A DNA stretch of 10,751 nucleotides from the NCBI GenBank assembly GCA_910588325.1, contig CAJUPP010000095.1:1-10751 (forward strand), given 5' to 3'. The translations under genes were made by a program, and so were the position numbers. Below the pieces are notes generated by a model. That model ran no database searches. It worked only from the letters and a program-made list of their open reading frames with translations, and was not told the DNA's origin. Below, piece by piece: positions 1 to 6,852 of the stretch (the stretch's first letter is position 1; each line of letters begins with the position of its first letter). Source of the DNA: an uncultured Hungatella sp. (GTDB lineage Bacteria > Bacillota > Clostridia > Lachnospirales > Lachnospiraceae).

Positions 1-73
1 ACAAAAAATCATCTCACAAAATCAGGCACAGAGAGACTCCGAGAGTACATTAAAGAAAAAGGGAGGTAACAGG

Positions 74-1528
74 ATGAAGTTAAAGAAAGCAGGAGCAGTC
101 ATTATGACGGCAGTGATGGCGGCAGGAATTCTGGCGGGATGTTCAGGCGGTTCTGAATCGGCAGGAACCAATACGGCCCAGACAACGGCAGCCGGAAATA
201 CGACAGCCGCCCAGACAGAAGCGGCAGCTCTGTCTGGCAGCGGAGAGGTAATCGTTATCAATGTATGGTCTAAGGACCGTCATGACGCTACCTATGTTCA
301 GGAAAAGATTGACGAGTACAATGCCACCAACACGAACAATATCCAGATCAACTACCAGCTGTACACGGACAATTATGTTCAGGCGGTGGATATGGCTGTC
401 CAGAGTGACGAGATGCCTGATATTTTAGTATATCAGGAGCAGGTGTTTGACAAATATGTGTCTGCAGGCCAGTGGGCGGACTTGAATCCCTATCTTGATG
501 ATGATATGAGAAGTCTTTTGGGCAGTTCGATCTTCCCGGGATACAACGAACTGGATGGAAAGTTATATTTCATTCCCACCACAGGAACGACCTGCCGTCT
601 GTTCTACAACAAAGAAATCTTTGAGAGGGTGGGAATCCAGAATCCGCCGGAGACCTTGGAGGAGATGGTAGAGGACGCGAAACGGATTACCAGTGAACTT
701 TCTGGTGAAGGAATCTATGGATTTGCGGAGAATATGAAGAGTGCCAGTTCCGGTCTGGGACGTTCTATGATAGTAGGCCTTCAGAGGGAGACAGGCGCAC
801 CTTTTGGATACGATTTTGCCAAGGGAGAATATGATTTCAGCACATGGGCGGACACATTGAGACTATGGAAAGAACTGCTTTCCGATGAGTGTGCATTCCC
901 GGGATGCGAGTCCCTTGACATTGACCCGTTGAGAACTCAGTTTGCAGCAGGCAAGATCGGTATGTATATGTCCTATACCCATGCGGAGCCGGGCGTATAT
1001 CAGAACCAGTTCCCTATGGATTCGGAAAAATGGGATTGCGTGCCGATTCCTACGGCAGGCGGAAAGGCTCTCGGCAAACAGTATTTTTCGGGAACCAGCG
1101 GTTATATGCTGAATGCAAAGAGCGTCAATGTAGACAAGGCATTTCAGGTATATAAAGATATTTTTGCAAATAAGGATTTCCTGATTGGTTATTATGAAGG
1201 CGGTTTTGGCGTCAGCATAGTTCCGGAAGTAATCGAGGCTGCAAAGCCAAGCGAAGATTTCCAGAACAAGAAATGGCTGCTGATATCTGATATTGATACT
1301 CTGCTTCCCAAGCCGCCGCACACGGCGTTTGCAGCGGGCATGGTTGTGGAAGGCGAAGATCTTTATAAAACCTGCGAGTCTATCTATTACGGTGATGCTG
1401 ATATTGAGTCCACCCTGCAGGATCTGACAGACCGTTACAATAAGGGATATCAGGATGCAATCCAGAACGGGGTTGCTTCGGAGATTAAAATCGACGGCTA
1501 TGATCCTATGAATCCTACATTAAACTAA
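74..1528 (+). CDS. ABC transporter sugar-binding lipoprotein (extracellular solute-binding protein, family 1-like)
   Basis: This is the substrate-capture subunit of an ABC importer, held on the outer face of the membrane by a lipid anchor. The N-terminus has a lysine-rich start (MKLKK), a hydrophobic stretch and the lipobox LAGC with the lipidated cysteine at residue 23. A low-complexity linker rich in Ser, Thr, Gly, Ala and Gln follows to about residue 55, and the folded domain starts near VINVWSKD. The 484-residue length and the VWSKD/MPDILV pattern fit carbohydrate-binding proteins of the MalE/UgpB type. The start is supported by GGGAGGT at 61-67, six bases upstream. Two permease genes follow, so it is the binding protein of the same importer. 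The operon position, next to a polysaccharide lyase, suggests an acidic oligosaccharide ligand; this is inference. The operon promoter lies left of the window. Confidence 0.95.
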   Translation: MKLKKAGAVIMTAVMAAGILAGCSGGSESAGTNTAQTTAAGNTTAAQTEAAALSGSGEVIVINVWSKDRHDATYVQEKIDEYNATNTNNIQINYQLYTDNYVQAVDMAVQSDEMPDILVYQEQVFDKYVSAGQWADLNPYLDDDMRSLLGSSIFPGYNELDGKLYFIPTTGTTCRLFYNKEIFERVGIQNPPETLEEMVEDAKRITSELSGEGIYGFAENMKSASSGLGRSMIVGLQRETGAPFGYDFAKGEYDFSTWADTLRLWKELLSDECAFPGCESLDIDPLRTQFAAGKIGMYMSYTHAEPGVYQNQFPMDSEKWDCVPIPTAGGKALGKQYFSGTSGYMLNAKSVNVDKAFQVYKDIFANKDFLIGYYEGGFGVSIVPEVIEAAKPSEDFQNKKWLLISDIDTLLPKPPHTAFAAGMVVEGEDLYKTCESIYYGDADIESTLQDLTDRYNKGYQDAIQNGVASEIKIDGYDPMNPTLN

Positions 1529-1534
1529 CAAGTG

Positions 1535-1577
1535 AAAAGAGAGGCTTGCTTTTGAGAGATATGCAGCCTCTCTTTTT
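1535..1577 (+). terminator. Hairpin with T-run between binding protein and permease (partial terminator or processing hairpin)
   Basis: The left arm AAAAGAGAGGCT (1535-1546) pairs perfectly with AGCCTCTCTTTT (1565-1576) across an 18-base loop, and TTTTT (1573-1577) sits at the 3' edge. It begins seven bases after the stop codon of the binding protein. In sugar ABC operons such a hairpin usually lets part of the transcription through and stabilises the upstream mRNA, giving more binding protein than permease. The loop is longer than in the strongest intrinsic terminators and the stem base is A/T only, so partial rather than full termination is the better reading. Confidence 0.75.
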
Positions 1578-1583
1578 CATCAG

Positions 1584-1590
1584 AAAGGGG
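1584..1590 (+). promoter_or_regulatory. Ribosome binding site that decides the permease start
   Basis: AAAGGGG lies nine bases upstream of the ATG at 1600 and just after the hairpin. A longer reading frame opens at a TTG at 1546, but that codon lies inside the hairpin stem and has no ribosome binding site in front of it. The ATG at 1600 is therefore the better start. Confidence 0.7.
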
Positions 1591-1599
1591 CCGATTTCT

Positions 1600-2538
1600 A
1601 TGAAAGAATGGAAACATATGACTGCCGTTCAGAAACGAAAAAAAGTGAAACAGAATGCCATGGCTTATTCCTTTATGCTGCCAAACCTGATCCTTTTTGC
1701 AACCTGTTCCCTGTATCCTGTATTCTGGACCTTAAAATATGTATTTTACCAGTACGGAGGTTACGGAACAGGGGAGCCCAGATTTGTGGGTATGGCAAAT
1801 CTGGCAAGAGTTTTTCGGGATAAGGTATACTGGGAAAGTGTGGTACACACGTTTACCTATGGATTTGGAAAGGTTATTATCATTATTCCGCTGGCATTTT
1901 TCCTGGCATTTCTTTTAAATCAGCAGAAAAGGGGAAACGGAGTTGCTCAGAGCATCATGTTCCTTCCAACGATCATGAGTTCTGCCGTTATGGGCCTGGT
2001 ATTTTACCTGCTGTTTAATGCCTACAACGGAGAGATCAACAAGTATCTTCTGGAACTGGGAATCGTCAGCCGTCCCATTAACTGGCTGGGGAAAGATCAT
2101 GCCATGAAGACACTGATTATCACTGCTGTGTGGGGCGGAGTGGGAAATTATATGGTGTACTTTATCGCCGGAATTCAGCAGGTATCCGAGGATGCCATCG
2201 AAAGTGCCAGGATTGACGGAGCCGGGAGGCTTCAGATCATCTGGTACATCATCATCCCTATGCTGGGACCAATTTTAAAAATTATTCTGATGCTTGCGAT
2301 TACTTCGGCTTTCCATGATATTACCAATGTGATGGTATTGACCGAAGGAGGCCCCAACAATTCCACCATGGTAATGTCTCTGTACGGATACCGCTATTTC
2401 TTCCCGGTATCTGCGGCAGAAGCCACTATTCCTCAGTACGGATACGGCGCTGCTGTCAGTGTAATATCAGCCGTGATTGCAGGAGTCATCACCGTACTGT
2501 ATTTAAAAGTTTCCAAAAAACTTGATGATATTTATTAG
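1600..2538 (+). CDS. ABC sugar transporter permease, MalF/UgpA type
   Basis: This is one of the two membrane channel subunits of the sugar importer. From the ATG at 1600 it is 312 residues, normal for the family. A basic cytoplasmic N-terminus (KRKKVKQ) leads into a first membrane segment at about residues 22-46 (FMLPNLILFATCSLYP), with about five more hydrophobic segments after it. The EAA loop that docks onto the ATPase is visible at about residues 198-217 (EDAIESARIDGAG, followed by IPMLGP). It lies between the binding protein and the second permease; its stop is 12 bases before the next start, so the two permeases are co-translated and probably form a heterodimer. The 18-residue upstream extension to the TTG at 1546 is rejected because it would be encoded by the hairpin. 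Confidence 0.94.
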   Translation: MKEWKHMTAVQKRKKVKQNAMAYSFMLPNLILFATCSLYPVFWTLKYVFYQYGGYGTGEPRFVGMANLARVFRDKVYWESVVHTFTYGFGKVIIIIPLAFFLAFLLNQQKRGNGVAQSIMFLPTIMSSAVMGLVFYLLFNAYNGEINKYLLELGIVSRPINWLGKDHAMKTLIITAVWGGVGNYMVYFIAGIQQVSEDAIESARIDGAGRLQIIWYIIIPMLGPILKIILMLAITSAFHDITNVMVLTEGGPNNSTMVMSLYGYRYFFPVSAAEATIPQYGYGAAVSVISAVIAGVITVLYLKVSKKLDDIY

Positions 2539-2550
2539 AGGAGGAGGCTT

Positions 2551-3447
2551 GTGAGACAACATATGGCAGAGAAAAAAGAACAATCTGTAAAAATGAATCG
2601 AAAACATCTGTCAGGGGCGGCATGGGCTGCATTGATCGGAAAATGTGTTTTTCTGGTGGTAATGATCCTGTTTACTCTGTATCCCATTATCTATACGGTT
2701 CTTGGCTCCTTTAAGACCAATGTAGAGCTGACTCAGGGAGGAAGCTTTTTCCCGTCCCAGTGGCATTTTGAAAATTATTATCAGGCGTTTGTCCAGGCGG
2801 ATTTTACCAAATATACCATGAACAGCATTATTGTCAGTGTGTCTGTGACGATTCTGGCGGTGGTGACTTGTTCCTTGGCTGGCTTTATCCTGGCAAGGAG
2901 AGAATTTGCAGGAAAGAAACTTCTCATGGCTCTTTATATGTCCATGATGTTTATCTCCCTGGGATCCGTAACCCTGTATCCGATCTATGAACTGTTGAGA
3001 GCGCTGAAACTGAATAAAACCATGTTTGCGCTGGTAGTTGCTCTCACCGGAGGCCAGGCTACCAATGTATTCCTGGTTATGGGATTTACGAAAGGGATTC
3101 CAAGGGAACTGGACGAAGCGGCAATCATCGACGGGTGCAGCCTTTATCAGGTGTATTACCGGATTGTCCTTCCTTTAAGCAAACCAATCTTGGCAGTGGT
3201 TGCGCTGTTTTCTTTCCGGAATGCATGGAATGACTATATTACCAGCCTGATTATGACCATCTCCATGCCGAAGCTTCAGACGCTGACCGTAGCGGTTGTA
3301 CAGCTGAAATATTCTGTCAACGCAGCGGCGGAATGGCATATTATGCTGGCGGGAGCGTCCATAGCTATTATTCCGATATTGGTTGTATACCTGTTTGCCA
3401 ATAAGCAGTTCATCGCAGGATTGACGGCAGGAGCCGTAAAAGGATAG
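2551..3447 (+). CDS. ABC sugar transporter permease, MalG/UgpE type
   Basis: This is the second channel subunit, 298 residues. The first membrane segment is at about residues 28-50 (FLVVMILFTLYPIIYTVLGS), and the whole protein reads as a six-segment permease. The EAA loop is clear at about residues 185-207 (RELDEAAIIDGC, then LPLSKP), closer to the family pattern than in its partner. The end (FIAGLTAGAVKG) is the usual C-terminus of MalG-type sugar permeases. The start is a GTG at 2551 with AGGAGG at 2539-2544, six bases upstream. An ATG at 2563 would lie too far from that site, so GTG is preferred. The stop is only four bases before the sensor kinase gene. Confidence 0.95.
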   Translation: MRQHMAEKKEQSVKMNRKHLSGAAWAALIGKCVFLVVMILFTLYPIIYTVLGSFKTNVELTQGGSFFPSQWHFENYYQAFVQADFTKYTMNSIIVSVSVTILAVVTCSLAGFILARREFAGKKLLMALYMSMMFISLGSVTLYPIYELLRALKLNKTMFALVVALTGGQATNVFLVMGFTKGIPRELDEAAIIDGCSLYQVYYRIVLPLSKPILAVVALFSFRNAWNDYITSLIMTISMPKLQTLTVAVVQLKYSVNAAAEWHIMLAGASIAIIPILVVYLFANKQFIAGLTAGAVKG

Positions 3448-3451
3448 ATCT

Positions 3452-5212
3452 ATGAGAACCTTTATCAATAATTTGAAATTCAGAAGTAAAATTATATGTT
3501 TTTTTGGGATCATGTTCTTTTTTTCCATGGCGGTCAGCAGTGTCCTTTACTACAATTTTGCGGCACGTGATGTGGAGGAGAATTTTAAAGTAGGGGCAGA
3601 GGACGTCATGACTCAGATGGCCGATGCCCTGGATCTGCGGCTGGCTACGATCCGTCAGAGAGCTCAGGGAATGTTAAGCAACTTTTCGTTTATGACAGGG
3701 CTTTCCGACTATCTGAATAATCCTACGGATTTCAATACGGTAAAGGCTATGGGGGATATGGCTTCTTATCTGACGGACTTAGAGACAGGAGAAACCCTGA
3801 TTCATTCAACTTACATCTACACAGATAAACAGCAGTTTGAGACTTATATGCGGATGCGTAACCATAGTTTTTCATTTCCGCAGTCTGAGTACTACAGAGA
3901 TTATATGGAAAATCCAGGAAACGCCATACGGTGGTTTCCGGTTACGGAAGACAGAATTTTTCAGGACCGGGAGCAGGTAATTCCCATGATCTGGCAGTTC
4001 AGTCTTCAGACTTATCAAGGGGGTCAGTATTTGGTGATCCAGATCCGGCAGAATGAACTGGAGCGGATCCTCAATGAAAAATATGAGTTTTTTGATAAAA
4101 TTATTATTCTGGACAAAGAGGGAGGACTTATTGCCGGTCCGGCGGCTCTGGATATAGAGAAACTGACGGCTCTGGAGGAAGATGGATATCTGGTGGTTCA
4201 TGAACAGTTAAAGGAAAACGGATGGCAGATATTCGGACTGAAATCCAGACAGGCACTGTTGGGGAACTTAAGGCAGCTGCGGATTATGATTCTTGAGATT
4301 ATGGTAGCAGTATTTGTACTGTCAGTGTCTGCAGGTCTGTTTTTATCCCATCAAATGACTGAGTCTTTGAGGAGGCTGGAACGGCAGATGAGTTATGTGC
4401 AGAAGGGGGATTTGAATGTCAGGTTTTTCTATCCATATAGGGATGAGGTGGGAAGTCTGGCCAAATCTTTTAACTATATGATTGGAGAGATTCAGGATCT
4501 GGTGAAGAAACAGGAGGAGACCATAGAAGAGCTGAAGGAAGAGAGAAATCATGTGGCCATGGTTCAGAAACAGAAGCGGGAGGCAGAGCTGAAAGCCCTT
4601 CAGGCACAGATCAATCCACATTTTCTTTATAATACGTTAAATGCCATTACCTGGCAGGCAGCAGACCAGGGAGCGGAGGAAATCAGCATTCTTTCCAGTT
4701 CCCTGGGACGGTTTTTCAGGGTAAGTTTAAGTAAGGGGGCAGAAATAATCTCCCTTCGGGAGGAGCTGGATCATGTAACCAGCTATCTGGAAATCCAGAG
4801 TATCCGCTATCATTCCAGATTAAACTATGAGATTCGGGTAGAAGAACCGTGGAAGGTATGCCGGGTGATCAAGCTGTGCCTGCAGCCCCTGGCAGAGAAT
4901 TCCATTTATCATGGGATCAAGGAAAAGGAAAATTCCGGACTGATCCGTATCTGGGCTGAAGAAGGCTGGCAGGAGGAAACTCCCGTTCTTTGCCTGGTGG
5001 TCTGGGATGACGGAGCCGGAATACCAAAGGAAAAGCTGGATATCATAAACGAAAACCTGAAGATGGGAAGAATCGATCACGGGGAAGGTTATGGAATCTA
5101 TAATGTCAATGAGCGTCTGCGTCTGTTCTATGGGGAATCTTACGGACTCCGCTACGAAAGTGAAGAGGGGAAGTGGACAAAAGGGATTCTTACCCTTCCG
5201 ATCAGCAAATGA
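3452..5212 (+). CDS. Sensor histidine kinase, YesM type
   Basis: This membrane kinase senses an external signal and phosphorylates the regulator encoded next to it. It has 586 residues. A first membrane segment (about 13-33) is followed by an extracellular sensing region (about 34-277) and a second membrane segment (about 279-299, IMVAVFVLSVSAGLFL). Then come a HAMP linker (about 300-352), a charged coiled coil (about 353-385), and the kinase core. The H-box QINPHFLYNTLN places the phosphorylated histidine at residue 390, as in the His_kinase family of LytS/YesM enzymes. The N-box LCLQPLAENSIYHGI has Asn483, the G1 box is DDGAGIP (519-525) and the G2 box GEGYGIYNVNERL starts at 544. All ATP-binding elements are present, so it should be active. 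It starts four bases after the permease stop, with AAAGGA as ribosome binding site. Confidence 0.96.
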   Translation: MRTFINNLKFRSKIICFFGIMFFFSMAVSSVLYYNFAARDVEENFKVGAEDVMTQMADALDLRLATIRQRAQGMLSNFSFMTGLSDYLNNPTDFNTVKAMGDMASYLTDLETGETLIHSTYIYTDKQQFETYMRMRNHSFSFPQSEYYRDYMENPGNAIRWFPVTEDRIFQDREQVIPMIWQFSLQTYQGGQYLVIQIRQNELERILNEKYEFFDKIIILDKEGGLIAGPAALDIEKLTALEEDGYLVVHEQLKENGWQIFGLKSRQALLGNLRQLRIMILEIMVAVFVLSVSAGLFLSHQMTESLRRLERQMSYVQKGDLNVRFFYPYRDEVGSLAKSFNYMIGEIQDLVKKQEETIEELKEERNHVAMVQKQKREAELKALQAQINPHFLYNTLNAITWQAADQGAEEISILSSSLGRFFRVSLSKGAEIISLREELDHVTSYLEIQSIRYHSRLNYEIRVEEPWKVCRVIKLCLQPLAENSIYHGIKEKENSGLIRIWAEEGWQEETPVLCLVVWDDGAGIPKEKLDIINENLKMGRIDHGEGYGIYNVNERLRLFYGESYGLRYESEEGKWTKGILTLPISK

Positions 5213-5223
5213 GGGGATAGCGT

Positions 5224-6837
5224 ATGTATCGTGTAATGGTAGTAGATGATGAAGTGTATGTGAGAGATCTGCTGGTTAAAAACTTAAGTAAGTCCGGATT
5301 AGAAATTGAAATTGTGGCGGTAGCCTCCGACGGACGGGAGGCTCTGGAACAGGCTTTTGTTCTGAAGCCGGACATTGTCCTTACGGATATTGCCATGTCT
5401 TTTATGAATGGGTTGGAACTGATTGCGGAACTTCAGAAAGCAGGACTGCAGTGCAAGACTGCCGTCATCAGCGGTTATGATGAATTTGATTATGCCCGCC
5501 GGGCCATCTCTCTGGGAGTCAGAGATTATCTGTTAAAACCCTTTCTTCCCAGAGAGTTGGAATCGGTGGTTCGGAAAATAATACAGGAACTGGACGGACA
5601 GAAAGCCCTCCAGCAGAATCTGTGTCTACTGAAAGAACAGGCAAGCAGCCGGGCAGCTTTGGCCAGAGAAAAAATGCTGAGAGATCTGTTGGAAGGCCGC
5701 AGAGAAGGGGTGGGAAGAGAAGAAGAGTTTCTGGAGGCAGGACTTGACCTGGCCGGTAATTGGTTTTTGGCAGGACTTATAAAAACAAGCGGCAATCTGT
5801 GGGATTTCAGAAGTCGGAAGGGGGCAGAGGAATTCCTGATACTGGCAGGCAACGGATACTTTTCTGAGGATATACATATCTATGGAGTGGGATTTGAGGA
5901 AAACCTCCTGGCAGTCATATGGTGCGGCACGGGCAGGCAGGGAGCCGTATTTATGAGCAGGATTCAGGAGGGGCTGGACAGGATCAATAAAAGCCTGAAG
6001 AAATATTATGATATCCGGTTAAACTGTGCTCTGGGGGGGCTCTGTGATTCTCCAGAAGGTCTGGAAAAATCTTATCGGGAAGCCATGGCAACATGGAAAA
6101 AGAATCTGGATGATGACCGGACGGTTATTCTCTATGATGAGGAGAAAAAACAGGATGAACTTAACAACGGTCAGATCAGGGAATGGAAGGACCAGATCTG
6201 CTTTTCTGTCAGGACAGGCAATGCGGAGGAAGCGCTGGGCCATCTGGAGATGCTGATGAAATGCTATGCCTCTTTAAGCAGCAGCCGCAGCGATTATATC
6301 GGTGTCTCAGCAGGAGAGCTGATCTATGCCATCGAGAATACTGTAAATAGTGACGGATATGATATAGAAGAAGTCAGAACCCGTGATCGGATACAGGAAA
6401 GGCTGCGTTACAGCAGTTTGTCGGATATCCGGGGATTGTTACAGCAGTATATTGAAAACTGCTGCCAACAGGTTTCAAAACAGCTAAAGGAAAACAAGAC
6501 AGAGTCTCTGGTAAAACAGATAAAGATGCTGATTGACAATAATTTGAAAAACGAAGAGGCGGATTTGGAGTGGGTGGCTTTGCAGATGCATTTCAGCATC
6601 AGCTATGTGCGCCAGATTTTTAAACAGCAGACAGGGGAGGCTTTAGGAGAATATCTGATCCGCAAGCGGATGGAAAAGGCGGGAAAGCTGCTTCAGAAGA
6701 CGGGCCTGAATATCCAGGAAGTGGCGGAGGAATGCGGATACAGTGATCAAAGGTATTTTGCCAGAAGTTTTAAGAAGTTCTATGGGTGTACTCCTACCCA
6801 ATTTAAAAAGGCGGTTGAAAAGGAAGGATTATATTAA
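5224..6837 (+). CDS. Response regulator with AraC-type DNA-binding domain, YesN type
   Basis: This cytoplasmic transcription regulator is phosphorylated by the preceding kinase and probably activates this operon. It has 537 residues. The receiver domain (about 1-120) keeps the acidic pair Asp8/Asp9, the phosphate acceptor Asp55 (DIVLTDIAM), the switch residue Ser83 and Lys105 (YLLKPF). A long linker of about 300 residues follows, a hallmark of the YesN group. The C-terminal AraC/XylS double helix-turn-helix covers about 430-533, with the second-helix signature VAEECGYSDQRYFARSFKK followed by YGCTPTQF. The ribosome binding site GAGGGG (5211-5216) overlaps the kinase stop codon, so kinase and regulator are translationally linked. 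Its likely targets are the operon promoter left of the window and possibly its own expression. Confidence 0.96.
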   Translation: MYRVMVVDDEVYVRDLLVKNLSKSGLEIEIVAVASDGREALEQAFVLKPDIVLTDIAMSFMNGLELIAELQKAGLQCKTAVISGYDEFDYARRAISLGVRDYLLKPFLPRELESVVRKIIQELDGQKALQQNLCLLKEQASSRAALAREKMLRDLLEGRREGVGREEEFLEAGLDLAGNWFLAGLIKTSGNLWDFRSRKGAEEFLILAGNGYFSEDIHIYGVGFEENLLAVIWCGTGRQGAVFMSRIQEGLDRINKSLKKYYDIRLNCALGGLCDSPEGLEKSYREAMATWKKNLDDDRTVILYDEEKKQDELNNGQIREWKDQICFSVRTGNAEEALGHLEMLMKCYASLSSSRSDYIGVSAGELIYAIENTVNSDGYDIEEVRTRDRIQERLRYSSLSDIRGLLQQYIENCCQQVSKQLKENKTESLVKQIKMLIDNNLKNEEADLEWVALQMHFSISYVRQIFKQQTGEALGEYLIRKRMEKAGKLLQKTGLNIQEVAEECGYSDQRYFARSFKKFYGCTPTQFKKAVEKEGLY

Positions 6838-6852
6838 GGAGAGGTACAAAGT

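Noticed and set aside
1..73. Operon promoter or riboswitch upstream of the binding protein
   Set aside because: The 73 bases hold a clear ribosome binding site but no convincing -35/-10 pair or structured RNA; the control region must lie further left.
863..1321. Minus-strand open frame of 152 codons inside the binding-protein gene
   Set aside because: It is fully antisense to a well-supported gene, with no ribosome binding site or recognisable domain.
1546..1599. Upstream in-frame extension of the first permease from a TTG start
   Set aside because: It lies within the hairpin stem and loop and lacks a ribosome binding site; the ATG at 1600 has one and gives the usual family length.
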